Assembly: GCF_000621205.1 (NCBI RefSeq)
Contig: NZ_JHYY01000023.1
Coordinates: 84,337-148,336, forward strand
DNA length: 64,000 nucleotides
From: Halotalea alkalilenta DSM 17697
GTDB taxonomy: Bacteria; Pseudomonadota; Gammaproteobacteria; Pseudomonadales; Halomonadaceae
Reading direction: 5' to 3'
The notes under the pieces: generated by a model
The model's database searches: none
What the model saw: the letters and a program-made list of their open reading frames with translations, nothing else
What the model was told of the DNA's origin: nothing
Shown here: piece after piece, positions 18,001-26,639 of the stretch
Layout of the letters: each line of letters starts with the position of its first letter
Position numbering within the stretch: position 1 is the stretch's first letter
Program-made: the position numbers and the translations under genes

Positions 18001-18963
18001 ATCCCGGCCTTCCAGCTCGGCCGCCCGAGGGTCGACGTCACGCTCAGGGTCTCGGGACTGTTCCGCGATGCCTTCCCCAACGTCATCGCCCTGTTCGACG
18101 CCGCGGTACGCAAGCTCGCCGAATACCAGGAGCCGGGCGATGGCAATTCGATCCGGGCGGCGGTCGAAACCCGCGCCGCCGAACTCGAGCGCCAGGGCGA
18201 ATCACCTCCGACGGCATGGCGTCGGGCCAGCTATCGCATCTTCGGCGCCATGCCGGGCGCCTACGGCGCGGGAATTCAGGGACTGCTCGATAGCGGCGGC
18301 TGGGAGCGCGAGCGCGACCTCGGCGGCGCCTACGTCCAATGGGGCGGCTACGCCTACGGCCAGGGCCTCGACGGCGCAAGCGACGGCCGCGCCGACTTCG
18401 AGGCGTTCGAGACCCGGCTCGCCGGGCTGGACGCGATCCTGCACAACCAGGACAACCGCGAGCATGACCTGCTCGACTCCGGCGACTACGCCCAGTTCCA
18501 GGGCGGCATGGCAGCGGCGGCGAACGCCCTTCAGGGCCGCCGACCGGCGCTCTACTTCGGCGACCATGCCGATCCGGCACGGCCCCGGGTACGAGCGCTG
18601 AAGGAGGAGTTGAACCGAGTGGTGCGCGCACGGCTGCTCAACCCGAAATGGCAGGCAGCGATGCGCCGGCACGGCTACAAGGGCGCGTTCGAGATGGCCG
18701 CCAGCGTCGACTACCTGTTCGGCTTCGACGCCACCACCGGGATCGTCGACGACTACCAGTACGACCTGGTCCAGGACTCGCTGCTCGAACAGCCGCTCAA
18801 CCGCGAATTCTTCGCCAGCCACAACCCCCAGGCCGGCCGGGAGATCGGCGAGCGCCTGCTGGAAGCGGCGCAGCGCGGGATGTGGCAGGCCGAACCGTCG
18901 CGCCGCGAGCGGCTGGAAGCGATGCTGCTCGAGATCGACGACAGCGAGGAGCGCATGGATTGA
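15097..18963 (+). CDS. cobN: CobN, aerobic cobaltochelatase large subunit
   Basis: A 1288-residue protein, the usual size for CobN, which inserts cobalt into hydrogenobyrinic acid a,c-diamide with ATP hydrolysis by partner subunits. Recognisable stretches include VVVVSLLGGESYWRYGLERL, ALVLANYPSSDARIGNGVGL, DAVVHVGKHGNLEWLPGKG, PFIVNDPGEGAQAKRRAQAV and GNSIRAAVETRAAELERQG. The conserved chelatase residues around HVGKHGNLEWLPGK are present. It follows cobW directly. Conventional CobS and CobT chelatase subunits are not in the window; the fused ChlI/ChlD-like protein at 8529-10259 is the likely partner. Confidence 0.95.
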   Translation: MHLFAAQPGGFSDDEGIVDLDQRPARLVILSAADSTLSLLADTADALPADYPTLRLANWLNLVKPAAFDLYVDKVLDARSAEAPHGTEVVVVSLLGGESYWRYGLERLIEWSNRPGRRLIVVPGEDYEDQSLLEAGNAGTQCAYRVWRYLREGGRLNAQALYDFLRAELLEPGACRWREPRVLPRALLYHPRRGEATLEEWQAEWRSRGVAERPSVLLVLYRSHLQAADSGMFDALLEVLDRAGLNTLPLAVASLKEAGCLETLNQLLERSGSALILNATGFAIGSKVNDASAVEPSEYHCPFSRRVPVLQLVLASTTREEWASQARGLRARDLAMQVTLPELDGRIITRAVAFKSHAQRHERSQIDSVRFVLDPERADFVARLAAAWIRLAQLDNADKRIALVLANYPSSDARIGNGVGLDTPASTINLLRWLEQAGYAIEGAPGDGDALLEDLRATVTNQLDGLAYRPSSESLPLEQYLRHFERLPQECQSAVLARWGAPFEDPRFRAEGASGRFTISGRRFGAVFVGVQPARGFDIDQQALYHDPDLVPPHGYLAFYFWLRERFRADAVVHVGKHGNLEWLPGKGGALSNACWPEIALGPTPHVYPFIVNDPGEGAQAKRRAQAVIIDHLMPPMARAETYGELAELEELADEYYQALGVDPRREARLKTLIAAKVRETHLAEELGLDAGGDDQALLEELDAYLCEIKEASIRNGLHVLGELPARAQLVETLVALLRLPRGAQAAECGLLHALARDLGLPEDYDPLAPAKGLWQGPRPAALSAAVASPWLTTGDTRERLEALARKWVDTLLEAGGEDAREALAALPRTRAVLDFARASLLPALERSATNERAALLEALAGRFVDPGPSGAPTRGRLDVLPTGRNFYAVDSRAIPSKTAWALGQQAADALIERYLQEHGDYPRSLGLSVWGTATMRTGGDDIAQAMALIGIEPVWAAGSQRLIDFRIIPAFQLGRPRVDVTLRVSGLFRDAFPNVIALFDAAVRKLAEYQEPGDGNSIRAAVETRAAELERQGESPPTAWRRASYRIFGAMPGAYGAGIQGLLDSGGWERERDLGGAYVQWGGYAYGQGLDGASDGRADFEAFETRLAGLDAILHNQDNREHDLLDSGDYAQFQGGMAAAANALQGRRPALYFGDHADPARPRVRALKEELNRVVRARLLNPKWQAAMRRHGYKGAFEMAASVDYLFGFDATTGIVDDYQYDLVQDSLLEQPLNREFFASHNPQAGREIGERLLEAAQRGMWQAEPSRRERLEAMLLEIDDSEERMD

Positions 18964-19047
18964 GCCCAGTCCGTTCCTCATTGGCCGGCTGCCTGCGCTA
19001 GACTGGAGTTGCAAAAAATTACCGACGCCCACCGCGGAGAGTTCGCC

Positions 19048-19503
19048 ATGTCACGCAAGATTCTCGTCGCCGTCGATCTCGATGCGCCCTTCGCCATCGC
19101 CCTGATCGAACACGCCCAGCGCTTCGCCGCAGTAATGGGCGACCGGCTCACCCTGCTCCATGTGGTCGAGCGCGGAGGGCGAATCGCGTTCAGAGGCGCG
19201 GTCGCGGAGCTGCCGACCGACCCCGCCACGCTGATCGAAGCCGCCGAGGGCTGGCGTGAGCGGCTCAACGAGCAGCTCGAGACGCCCATCGCCCCAGGAC
19301 AGCTGCGCCTGCGGGGAGGGACGCTCAACGAGCAGATCGGCGCGGAGATCGAGGAGCAGGGAGTCGAGCTGCTGATTCTCGGCGGCGAGTCGCGCCATAC
19401 CCTGGCGCTGTTCTTCGACGGCGGCGGTACCGCGCGGCTTGCCCGCCACGCGCCTTGCGACGTGCTGGTGGTGGCGCGGAACAAGCTCGGCATCGAGGAC
19501 TGA
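19048..19503 (+). CDS. Universal stress protein family
   Basis: A 151-residue UspA-domain protein: KILVAVDLDAPFAIALIEHA at the start, LTLLHVVE, and a C-terminal GGTARLARHAPCDVLVVARN, which is the region of the nucleotide loop. The usual G-x2-G-x9-G(S/T) element is degenerate (GGESRHTLALFFDGGGTA), so ATP binding is uncertain. The start at 19048 has GGAGAG upstream; an earlier in-frame Met at 19009 does not. It lies between cobN and cobQ but a direct part in B12 synthesis is not evident. Confidence 0.8.
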   Translation: MSRKILVAVDLDAPFAIALIEHAQRFAAVMGDRLTLLHVVERGGRIAFRGAVAELPTDPATLIEAAEGWRERLNEQLETPIAPGQLRLRGGTLNEQIGAEIEEQGVELLILGGESRHTLALFFDGGGTARLARHAPCDVLVVARNKLGIED

Positions 19504-19557
19504 GCACCGCGTGCTTTGCTACCATGAGCGCCCCCGCTCGCCTGGAACCCGCGCCAC

Positions 19558-21078
19558 ATGCCCGACACGCCTCGCTTTCGTGCCAGTAGCTTTCGTGCCA
19601 GTACCACGCTGATGGTCCAAGGCACTACCTCGGACGCCGGCAAGAGCGCGCTGGTCACTGCGCTGTGCCGGCTCCATGCAAGGCAAGGCCGAAGGGTCGC
19701 ACCCTTCAAACCGCAGAACATGGCGCTCAACAGCGCGGTGGCCGAAGACGGCGGTGAAATCGGCCGAGCCCAGGCGGTCCAGGCCCAGGCCGCCGGAGTA
19801 CCGGCGCTGACCGCCTTCAATCCGATTCTGCTCAAGCCCAACTCAGACACCGGCGCCCAGGTGATCGTGCGCGGCCGCGCGATCGGCCACTATCCCGCGC
19901 GCGCCTACCAGGCGCTCAAGCCGCGCCTGCTCGAGACCGTGGTCGAGCTGCACGGCGAACTCGAACGCGACTACGACCTGGTGCTGGTGGAGGGTGCCGG
20001 TAGTCCTGCGGAGATCAATCTGCGCGCCAACGACATCGCCAACATGGGTTTCGCCGAAGCGGTGGACTGCCCGGTGATCCTGGTCAGCGACATCGACCGC
20101 GGCGGCGTATTCGCCCACTTGGTCGGCACCCTGGCGCTGCTGTGCGAAGCCGAGCGCGAGCGCGTCCGCGGTTTCGTGATCAATCGGTTTCGCGGCGACC
20201 CCGGGCTGCTCGAACCGGGGCTTGCGTGGCTCGAGGCGCACACCGGCAAGCCGGTGCTGGCGGTGGTGCCCTACCTGGAGGAGTTCCACCTCGAGGCCGA
20301 GGACGGACTGTCGCGCGGCGGCGACACCCAGCGCGGCGGGTTCCAGGTGGTGGTGGCGAGCCCACCGCGGATCAGCAACGATACCGACTTCGACCCGCTG
20401 CGCCTGCACCCCGGCGTATCGCTGCGCTTCGCCAAGCGCCCCGAGCTGGCGGGGCCCGCCGACCTGCTCATCCTGCCGGGAAGCAAGAACACTCGAGCCG
20501 ATCTGGCCTGGCTGCGCGCGCGCGGCTGGCAGGGTTACATCGAGCGTCACTTGCGCTATGGCGGCAAGGTGCTCGGAATCTGCGGCGGCTACCAGATGCT
20601 CGGCCAGCGGATCGAAGATCCCGGCGGGGTCGAAGGACCGGCAGGCAGCAGCGAGGGGTTCGGACTGCTCGAACACCGCACCCTGCTCACCGCGGACAAG
20701 ACCCTTCGCCGGGTCGGCGGCCGCAGCCTGCTCGGCGCCGGCGAGGCACGCATCGAGGGTTATGAGATCCACGTCGGCGAGAGCGCGCGGACAGCCGCAT
20801 CGCTTGCGGCCTTCCAGCTCGACGACGGCCGCCTCGAGGGCCAGCGCTCGGCGGACGATCGAGTGCTCGGCAGCTACCTGCACGGGCTCTTCGACCATCC
20901 CGAGGCGCTGGCGGCGCTGCTTGCCTGGGCCGGGCTCGAACGGCCGGAACCTTTCGACTACCGCGTGCAGCGCGAGCATGAGATCGACCGCCTCGCCGAT
21001 GCGCTGGCCGCATCGCTGCGCCCGGGCTGTCTCGAAGAGCCGCTGCTCGCGCCGCTCTACCGCGCAGCCCAAGCCTAG
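19558..21078 (+). CDS. cobQ: CobQ/CbiP, cobyric acid synthase
   Basis: A 506-residue glutamine-dependent enzyme that amidates four carboxylates of the corrin ring. The N-terminal dethiobiotin-synthetase-like domain has [20 protein letters not shown] and [20 protein letters not shown] (shown in part). The C-terminal amidotransferase domain has [19 protein letters not shown] and Cys342 in [10 protein letters not shown], with the His of [11 protein letters not shown] Met at residue 19 is an alternative start giving 488 residues, nearer the family norm. It is convergent with eutC, 9 bases apart. Confidence 0.95.
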   Translation: MPDTPRFRASSFRASTTLMVQGTTSDAGKSALVTALCRLHARQGRRVAPFKPQNMALNSAVAEDGGEIGRAQAVQAQAAGVPALTAFNPILLKPNSDTGAQVIVRGRAIGHYPARAYQALKPRLLETVVELHGELERDYDLVLVEGAGSPAEINLRANDIANMGFAEAVDCPVILVSDIDRGGVFAHLVGTLALLCEAERERVRGFVINRFRGDPGLLEPGLAWLEAHTGKPVLAVVPYLEEFHLEAEDGLSRGGDTQRGGFQVVVASPPRISNDTDFDPLRLHPGVSLRFAKRPELAGPADLLILPGSKNTRADLAWLRARGWQGYIERHLRYGGKVLGICGGYQMLGQRIEDPGGVEGPAGSSEGFGLLEHRTLLTADKTLRRVGGRSLLGAGEARIEGYEIHVGESARTAASLAAFQLDDGRLEGQRSADDRVLGSYLHGLFDHPEALAALLAWAGLERPEPFDYRVQREHEIDRLADALAASLRPGCLEEPLLAPLYRAAQA

Positions 21079-21087
21079 CCGCAATGC

Positions 21088-21900
21088 TCAGGACAAGAGG
21101 AAATTACCCTGCTGCCCGTTGCCGAGCTCGGAGTCGGCGACGCTATCGTCCTTGAGCGTTACACCCGAGGCGCCGAGCGCGCAGGCTTCGCGCACCAGGT
21201 AGGCGAGCAGCTGTGCGGCGGCCTCGAAGCTCTGTCCGCGCGGGCGAATGTTGGAGATGCAGTTGCGTTCGCTGTCGAGCCTGCCGGGGCGCGGGTCCCA
21301 GGTGAAGTAGACGCCGAGGCTGTCGGGCGAACTCAAGCCGGGACGCTCGCCGACCAGCACCACGCTCATCCGCGCGCGCAGCGCCGCACCGACCGGGTCG
21401 CCCACCGCCACCCTGCCCTGCTCGACCAACGCCGCCGGCCCCGCCCGCAGTCCGAGGTGTTCGAGCTTGGGCAAGGCGACATCGAGAAACGCCAGGGCAT
21501 GCTCGTGGATCGCCCTGGCAGAGAGCCCGTCCACCACGCAGATCGATAGATCGCATGGCGCCGAATCGAGCGCCGCCAGCTGGGCTTCGGACTCGGCATC
21601 CAGGCGACGACCGTAATCGGGCCGGCGCAGGTACTCGCTGCGATCACGCGCCACGCTGTGCAGCCGCAGCGCAAGCGGGAAGCGCTTGGCCAATCCTTCG
21701 ATCATCCGCTCGGTGTCGAGGGCCAGATGCACTGCGTCACGGGCCTGGGCATGGTCGAGCTGGAACGCGAGCTGGGCGGCGGTCGGCAGACTGCCGCCGG
21801 CGCGCCCGAGACCGATGCGCGCGTCGGTATGCTGGCGAAGCCGGCGCCAGGGATTGATGACCACCCCCGGGGAGGAGTGCTCGCTGCCTGATTCGCTCAT
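21088..21900 (-). CDS. eutC: EutC, ethanolamine ammonia-lyase small subunit
   Basis: A 270-residue subunit of the AdoCbl-dependent enzyme that turns ethanolamine into acetaldehyde and ammonia. Family stretches are TDARIGLGRAGGSLPTAAQL, SICVVDGLSARAIHEHALAF, VGERPGLSSPDSLGVYFTWD and ERNCISNIRPRGQSFEAAAQ. The ATG overlaps the eutB stop. No ethanolamine permease, EutA reactivase or microcompartment shell gene is in the window, so this is the short, cytosolic type of ethanolamine use. Confidence 0.95.
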   Translation of the reverse strand: MSESGSEHSSPGVVINPWRRLRQHTDARIGLGRAGGSLPTAAQLAFQLDHAQARDAVHLALDTERMIEGLAKRFPLALRLHSVARDRSEYLRRPDYGRRLDAESEAQLAALDSAPCDLSICVVDGLSARAIHEHALAFLDVALPKLEHLGLRAGPAALVEQGRVAVGDPVGAALRARMSVVLVGERPGLSSPDSLGVYFTWDPRPGRLDSERNCISNIRPRGQSFEAAAQLLAYLVREACALGASGVTLKDDSVADSELGNGQQGNFLLS

Positions 21901-23318
21901 GCGGGCCGTCCCCTATCGAGGGCGGCCGCGCAGGTATCGTCCAGTACTCGACGGAACCGCGGCGGCAGCTCGTCGGCTACCTTCACGCCTTCGCCATGGA
22001 CGTAGATGCCGCTCTCCGCCAGCCAGCGCTCGAACTCGGGCGCCGGGCGCAGTCCGAGCACTTCACGCAGGTAGAGCGCATCATGAAACGAGGTGGTCTG
22101 ATAGTTGAGCATGATGTCGTCCGACCCGGGGATCCCCATGATGTAGTTGCAACCGGCGGCGCCGAGCAGGGTCAGCAGGGTATCCATATCGTCCTGGTCG
22201 GCTTCGGCATGGTTGGTGTAGCAAATGTCGCAGCCCATCGGCACGCCGAGCAGCTTGCCGCAGAAGTGATCCTCGAGCCCGGCGCGGATGATCTGCTTGC
22301 CATCGAACAGGTACTCGGGGCCGATGAAACCTACCACGGTATTGACCAGCAGCGGCTTGAACTCGCGCGCCACCGCGTAGGCGCGCGCCTCCAGGGTCTG
22401 CTGGTCTAGTCCGTGATGGGCATCCGCCGAGAGCGCGCTGCCCTGGCCGGTTTCGAAGTACATCACATTGTCGCCGAGCTCGCCGCGCGAAAGCGAAAGC
22501 GCCGCCTCGCGCCCTTCGCGCAGCAGCGCGAGATCGATGCCGAAGCCGCGGTTGGCCGCCTCGCTACCGGCGATCGATTGGAATACCAGGTCGGTCGGCG
22601 CGCCGCGCTCGATCGCCGCGATCGCGGTGGTGACGTGGGTAAGTACGCAGCTCTGGGTCGGAATCTCGTAGCGCTGGATGATTTCATCGAGCATCTTGAG
22701 CAGAGTGATCACCGCACCGGTGTTGTCGGTCGCCGGGTTGATGCCGATCACCGCATCGCCGCTGGCGTAGAGCAGCCCGTCGAGAATGCTCGCCGCGATC
22801 CCGGTCGGATGATCGGTCGGGTGATTGGGCTGCAGCCGGGTCGAGATCCGCCCTTCGAGTCCGATGGTGTTGCGAAAACGGGTCACTACCCGGCATTTGC
22901 GCGCCACCAGCACGAGATCCTGGATCCGCATCAGCTTCGATACCGCGGCGACCATCTCGGGGGTGAGGCCAGGGGCAAGCGCCGCCAGGCTCCGAGCGTT
23001 CGCCGCCGGCGATAGCAGCCAGTCACGAAACTCGCCGACGCTGAGCCCCGCAACCGGAGCGAAGGCGCCACGGTCATGACGATCGAAGATCAGCCGAGTG
23101 ACCTCGTCTTCCTCATAGGGAATCAACGGCTGCTCGAGAAAAACGTCGAGCGGCTGCTCGGCCAGCGCCAGCTGGGCGGCGACCCGCTCCTCAGCACTGG
23201 CCGCCGCGACACCGGCGAGCTCGTCTCCCGAGCGGCGCGGCGACGCCGCCGCCATCAGCGCACCAAGACGGTCGAAGCGATAACGACGTCCACCGACGTC
23301 GATATGATATGCGCCCAT
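21897..23318 (-). CDS. eutB: EutB, ethanolamine ammonia-lyase large subunit
   Basis: A 473-residue catalytic subunit (slightly longer than the 453 of E. coli). Family stretches include KLMRIQDLVLVARKCRVVTR, GLEGRISTRLQPNHPTDHPT, GDAVIGINPATDNTGAVI, and NHAEADQDDMDTLLTLLGAA with PMGCDICYTNH just before. It leads the eutBC pair on the minus strand and sits beside the operon for its coenzyme. No obvious regulator or B12 riboswitch was seen in the 160 bases upstream. Confidence 0.96.
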   Translation of the reverse strand: MGAYHIDVGGRRYRFDRLGALMAAASPRRSGDELAGVAAASAEERVAAQLALAEQPLDVFLEQPLIPYEEDEVTRLIFDRHDRGAFAPVAGLSVGEFRDWLLSPAANARSLAALAPGLTPEMVAAVSKLMRIQDLVLVARKCRVVTRFRNTIGLEGRISTRLQPNHPTDHPTGIAASILDGLLYASGDAVIGINPATDNTGAVITLLKMLDEIIQRYEIPTQSCVLTHVTTAIAAIERGAPTDLVFQSIAGSEAANRGFGIDLALLREGREAALSLSRGELGDNVMYFETGQGSALSADAHHGLDQQTLEARAYAVAREFKPLLVNTVVGFIGPEYLFDGKQIIRAGLEDHFCGKLLGVPMGCDICYTNHAEADQDDMDTLLTLLGAAGCNYIMGIPGSDDIMLNYQTTSFHDALYLREVLGLRPAPEFERWLAESGIYVHGEGVKVADELPPRFRRVLDDTCAAALDRGRPA

Positions 23319-23571
23319 CTACTCTCCTACTTGCACGATTGTCATTGTCTGCAATACCAGATTCCGCCGCGCCATTCGCCAAGTCAATCGCCTGGGCGAT
23401 TCCATACCGGGAGCGAGGGTCTAGTCGAAAGGTCTGAGAAGCCCCAGGAACGGGGCGCTGGGGCTCGTTTCGCGCTGCGCAATGGAGTATACCGGACGAA
23501 GCCTCTTCTACCGCCGGGGCACCAAAGAGGCACGACAGAGGCACACCAGTGGCTATCGCGAGGACCGGGAC

Positions 23572-23853
23572 GTGGCTCGGGGAGTGTTGCTCATCATCGC
23601 GCTGACTTGCTCGGCATGCACGTCGTTGGATTGGCACCGGCCCAACTCCACCCACCAGGATCTGGCCGGAGACCAGGCCGACTGCCAGGCTTTCGTCGAC
23701 TCAGGGCTGAGGCGCGCGAGCCTGGACAACGAGTTCGGTCTGGGACTGAGCTTTTCGACCCGAGGCATCGGCACTCGCTTCTATACCAACCCAGGCGATT
23801 CAAGCGTCGACAACTGCCTCAACCAGATGGGCTGGACGCTCGCACCGCGCTGA
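23572..23853 (+). CDS. Small putative lipoprotein or secreted protein
   Basis: A frame of about 94 residues from a GTG at 23572 gives VARGVLLIIALTCSACTSLD, a hydrophobic export signal with a Cys that could be lipidated although the residue three before it is atypical. The mature part has two further Cys residues (DCQAFVD and DNCLNQMGW) and could form a disulfide. The frame is open further upstream to 23482, but that part does not look like an export signal. I do not recognise the family. Confidence 0.55.
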   Translation: MARGVLLIIALTCSACTSLDWHRPNSTHQDLAGDQADCQAFVDSGLRRASLDNEFGLGLSFSTRGIGTRFYTNPGDSSVDNCLNQMGWTLAPR

Positions 23854-23869
23854 GCGGTGCGAGACGCAG

Positions 23870-24433
23870 CTACGCCGCGGGCGTCGACTGGATCAGACAC
23901 TGCTGGACCCGATCGGCGGTGGCGGAAAGCGCCTGGTACACCGCGGTCGGGACCTCGCGCTCCCAGGCACCGAGCGGTCGATAGTCGCTGACATCGTCGC
24001 TGCGCGTGGCGGCGAGACCGAGCTGGTCGAAGAAATAGTAGTTGCTGTCACCCAAAGTCTGCAGTTCCAGCCGGTAGGCCAAAGTCTGCTCCCCGACCTC
24101 ACCCCAACCGCTGATCCGCTGGGTCTGCGGCTCATCGCGCATGCTTCCTTCCGTGGCCACCGCCTGACCGGGCTGCGAAGGCAGGGCCGCGGCGCTCTGG
24201 TCACGATTGGTATGCTGCACGTTACTGGCAAGGCAAGCCGCGACCTGGGGCTCCTCGACCGAGACCAAATCCCGACGCATGCTGATCGAGCCGATCACAT
24301 TGCCTTGATCCGTGTTCACCACGTTGACACCTTGGGCGCTCTCCACCTCACGCGACATCACATTGTGCGAGCTCGCACAGCCCGAGAGCGTTGCCATGAC
24401 GGCCAAACCACCTGCCAGCAGCGTTTTCTTCAT
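23870..24433 (-). CDS. Lipoprotein, unknown function
   Basis: A 187-residue predicted lipoprotein: MKKTLLAGGLAVMATLSGC has a basic start, hydrophobic core and lipobox LSGC with Cys19. The start at 24433 is chosen because it begins the signal peptide; the longer frame upstream is not export-like. The mature part contains SYYFFD-like aromatic residues (SNYYFFDQLGLAA) and ends with a Cys in VQQCLIQSTPAA. No domain is recognised. Confidence 0.78.
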   Translation of the reverse strand: MKKTLLAGGLAVMATLSGCASSHNVMSREVESAQGVNVVNTDQGNVIGSISMRRDLVSVEEPQVAACLASNVQHTNRDQSAAALPSQPGQAVATEGSMRDEPQTQRISGWGEVGEQTLAYRLELQTLGDSNYYFFDQLGLAATRSDDVSDYRPLGAWEREVPTAVYQALSATADRVQQCLIQSTPAA

Positions 24434-24663
24434 CGCGAAATCCAGTTCGATTGATCGAGCGTAAAAAACAATGATCACTATAAGCCAAACTTCCCCCCTG
24501 CGTCGCAAATCGGTGATGCGCGGTAAGCGACGCGGCACCGCCGCCAGATCGACGCACCGCTAGGCAGCTCCCTGGTGGAGTGCGACAATCCACAATCTGC
24601 CGCAGCTCACCGGGCACGATCGCCTGGGACCTGCGTCCACGCATGGCATAGCAAGGAACTCCG

Positions 24664-25167
24664 ATGATTGGCTCCGAACTTCTCAACGATTACCGCCGTT
24701 GGCAGCGCTTCCAGGAACAGGACCGCCTGGGCCGCGAGCACGGTGCTGCGGTGCGCAAGCTGGAAGGGTCCGGGGCGATGGCCAGCAAGCTGGCCGAGGC
24801 CTATCGCAGCATGGCCGGCCGCGCCGCCGCCGAGGGCGCCTGCTATCGCACCCTGTTCGAGCGTGAGCAGGAGGATGGCAGCACGCTGGCCTGCGAGGGA
24901 TGGCTGTTCGTCCGCCGGGTGATCAGCGAGGGGGGCACCACCCGTGTGCGCGCGACGATGCTCGAGAGCTTCACCCTGGAGCATGGCCGGATCCCGCCGG
25001 GGGAGCGTCCAGCCTATTCGATCACCCTCGAGCTGTTCGATCAGATATCGATCCAGCGCGGCATGGCGATGAGCAGCCGGGTGGATCGCCAGGACGCAGC
25101 CGGCGACATCCGCTTCGTCACCTTCGTCGATGCGGTACAGAACTACAAAGCGCACATGCAGGCCTGA
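24664..25167 (+). CDS. Hypothetical cytoplasmic protein
   Basis: A 167-residue protein with no signal peptide or membrane segment. AAGGAA lies 6 bases before the ATG. The N-terminal 50 residues look helical and charged (NDYRRWQRFQEQDRLGREHG) and the middle looks beta-rich (GWLFVRRVISEGGTTRVRAT). I do not recognise a family. A GC-rich hairpin follows the stop. Confidence 0.6.
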   Translation: MIGSELLNDYRRWQRFQEQDRLGREHGAAVRKLEGSGAMASKLAEAYRSMAGRAAAEGACYRTLFEREQEDGSTLACEGWLFVRRVISEGGTTRVRATMLESFTLEHGRIPPGERPAYSITLELFDQISIQRGMAMSSRVDRQDAAGDIRFVTFVDAVQNYKAHMQA

Positions 25168-25176
25168 AGCGCCGAT

Positions 25177-25198
25177 GCGTCCTCGGCTCCGAGGACGC
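25177..25198 (+). terminator. GC-rich hairpin after the hypothetical gene
   Basis: GCGTCCTCGG pairs with CCGAGGACGC 10 bases after the stop at 25167. There is no U-tract, so it may be a transcript-end stabiliser rather than a full terminator. Confidence 0.45.
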
Positions 25199-25402
25199 CT
25201 CTCCTGCGCCCGGGACGATCGCGCCCGGGCCGCCCACTCCCGCACTAGATCTAACGTCGGGGGCGAACATCGATGCTCAAACGTTGGATTGACCCTCGAC
25301 CAAGCCTATACTCGGCCAGGAGAGCTTATTCAAAACTGAATAACATTCAATCCGACAGCTTCCTCCCGAGGCATCGCCCACCGGGACCCTAAGGAGCATG
25401 CC

Positions 25403-26020
25403 ATGGTCGTTCCCCCCACCGATTACAGCACCCTGCCACTGGTCGGACTCAAGGAGGTATCCCACCTATCGCGCCCTCCCCAGCTCGGCTCCGAGCTGGA
25501 ACTGGACATGCATAGTCCAGCCACTTCGCTGATGACCGACTTCGCCCAGACTCGCGCCCAGACCATCTACTCGGGGTCGCGCGCCAAGCTCGCGTTGACG
25601 ACGATGAAGAACAGCGACGTACACATGCTGGTGGTGCTCAATGACAACGGCGTATTCGTCGGCATCCTCACCGCGCGCATCCTGGTCGGAGGGCGCTGGT
25701 TGACCGTGGCGGCGCAGAGCTACGGAGTGCCCTACAGCGACGTCACGGTCGAGATGATCATGATCAAGCGCGACGAGCTTCGGGCGATTCCGTATCGACG
25801 GCTCCGCCAGGCCAACCTGGGCGATGTTGTGCAGACGCTGCGGGATTCCGGCGAGCGCCATATCTTGATCCTCGACGACGAGAGCGCTGACGCCCCCGCC
25901 ATACGCGGGGTGATCTCGGCACGAGACGTCAGCGCCGCACTGGGCGTCGACCTCGAGCACCCTCCCGAGGCGCACAGCTTCTCGGCGATCCGCTCGGTGG
26001 TGCTCGGCCACGATCTCTGA
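25403..26020 (+). CDS. CBS-domain protein
   Basis: A 205-residue protein with two CBS motifs: RAKLALTTMKNSDVHMLVVL followed by GVFVGILTARILV in the first, and ANLGDVVQTLRDSGERHILI followed by AIRGVISARDVSAALG in the second. CBS pairs usually bind adenosine nucleotides and regulate a partner; here there is no attached enzyme domain. AAGGAG lies 6 bases before the ATG. About 230 bases separate it from the gene before, with a possible promoter TTGGAT-17-TATACT at 25284-25312. Confidence 0.75.
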   Translation: MVVPPTDYSTLPLVGLKEVSHLSRPPQLGSELELDMHSPATSLMTDFAQTRAQTIYSGSRAKLALTTMKNSDVHMLVVLNDNGVFVGILTARILVGGRWLTVAAQSYGVPYSDVTVEMIMIKRDELRAIPYRRLRQANLGDVVQTLRDSGERHILILDDESADAPAIRGVISARDVSAALGVDLEHPPEAHSFSAIRSVVLGHDL

Positions 26021-26036
26021 CACAGGGTGACCGCTT

Positions 26037-26063
26037 GCCCCGATGGTCGGTGACCTTCGGGGC
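26037..26063 (+). terminator. Hairpin after the CBS gene
   Basis: GCCCCGA pairs with TCGGGGC around a 13-base loop, 17 bases after the stop at 26020. There is no clear U-tract, so confidence is limited. Confidence 0.35.
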
Positions 26064-26100
26064 GGGTGCCTGTCGGTCGTGTCCGCCCCGGTCATGCACC

Positions 26101-26307
26101 TCATCCTCTGATCAATTTCACCAGCAGAGCCGCCAGCGCGAACACCCCTGCCAGCGACCCGAGCAGCATAAAGTATGCGCCATCCGACAGGAACCTGGTC
26201 CGGCGTGACTTCCTGACCGGGAATCTTGGATCATGCCGGGCGGACTTGGAGGCGCCGAGGAAACGTCGCTGCATAGAACGATTGAGCCCCGTCCGATCAT
26301 CCAACAT
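26101..26307 (-). CDS. Small membrane protein, unknown function
   Basis: A 68-residue protein with a strongly basic N-terminal half (RSMQRRFLGASKSARHD and FPVRKSRRTRF) and one C-terminal membrane segment (FMLLGSLAGVFALAALLVKL). The positive-inside pattern suggests that the N-terminus is cytoplasmic. The start at 26307 has GGGAGG upstream. No family recognised. The 330 bases upstream to the LysR gene end hold no gene that I can support, only copy 2 of a repeated 13-mer. Confidence 0.55.
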   Translation of the reverse strand: MLDDRTGLNRSMQRRFLGASKSARHDPRFPVRKSRRTRFLSDGAYFMLLGSLAGVFALAALLVKLIRG

Positions 26308-26574
26308 GCCCGCCCCCTCCCGCTTGATGAAGCTCCGCAACCGTATTCCTGGCACGAACGTCTCGTACCCGGCGGGCCGGCCGAGCCAGCTTGCGCGCGA
26401 ATCGTCATGGACCGCCGATGATACGGACTGCCGGCGTCATTCTACCTTGGCCGCTTATCCATTAGTCGCGAAAAGTGGCTGATCGGTGGATGAAAAGATA
26501 CCTTGATTCAACTCGGGACGAAGTGATGCAACCCAGTGGGGAGAAGCCACTTCCAGTCGCTCCGGCAAACACTA

Positions 26575-26587
26575 AGATAACGGTATA
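26575..26587. repeat. Copy 2 of the AGATAACGGTATA sequence
   Basis: The plus strand reads AGATAACGGTATAAAA, intergenic, about 50 bases past the stop of the minus-strand LysR gene. It is identical over 16 bases to the copy in cobS. Confidence 0.6.
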
Positions 26588-26639
26588 AAAGCGAATGCGA
26601 CCGGGAACGAACCACCGCAGGGCGATCGAAACCGCACGA

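Noticed and set aside
25284..25312. Promoter TTGGAT-17-TATACT before the CBS gene
   Set aside because: Plausible spacing but a weak -35; mentioned under the gene only.
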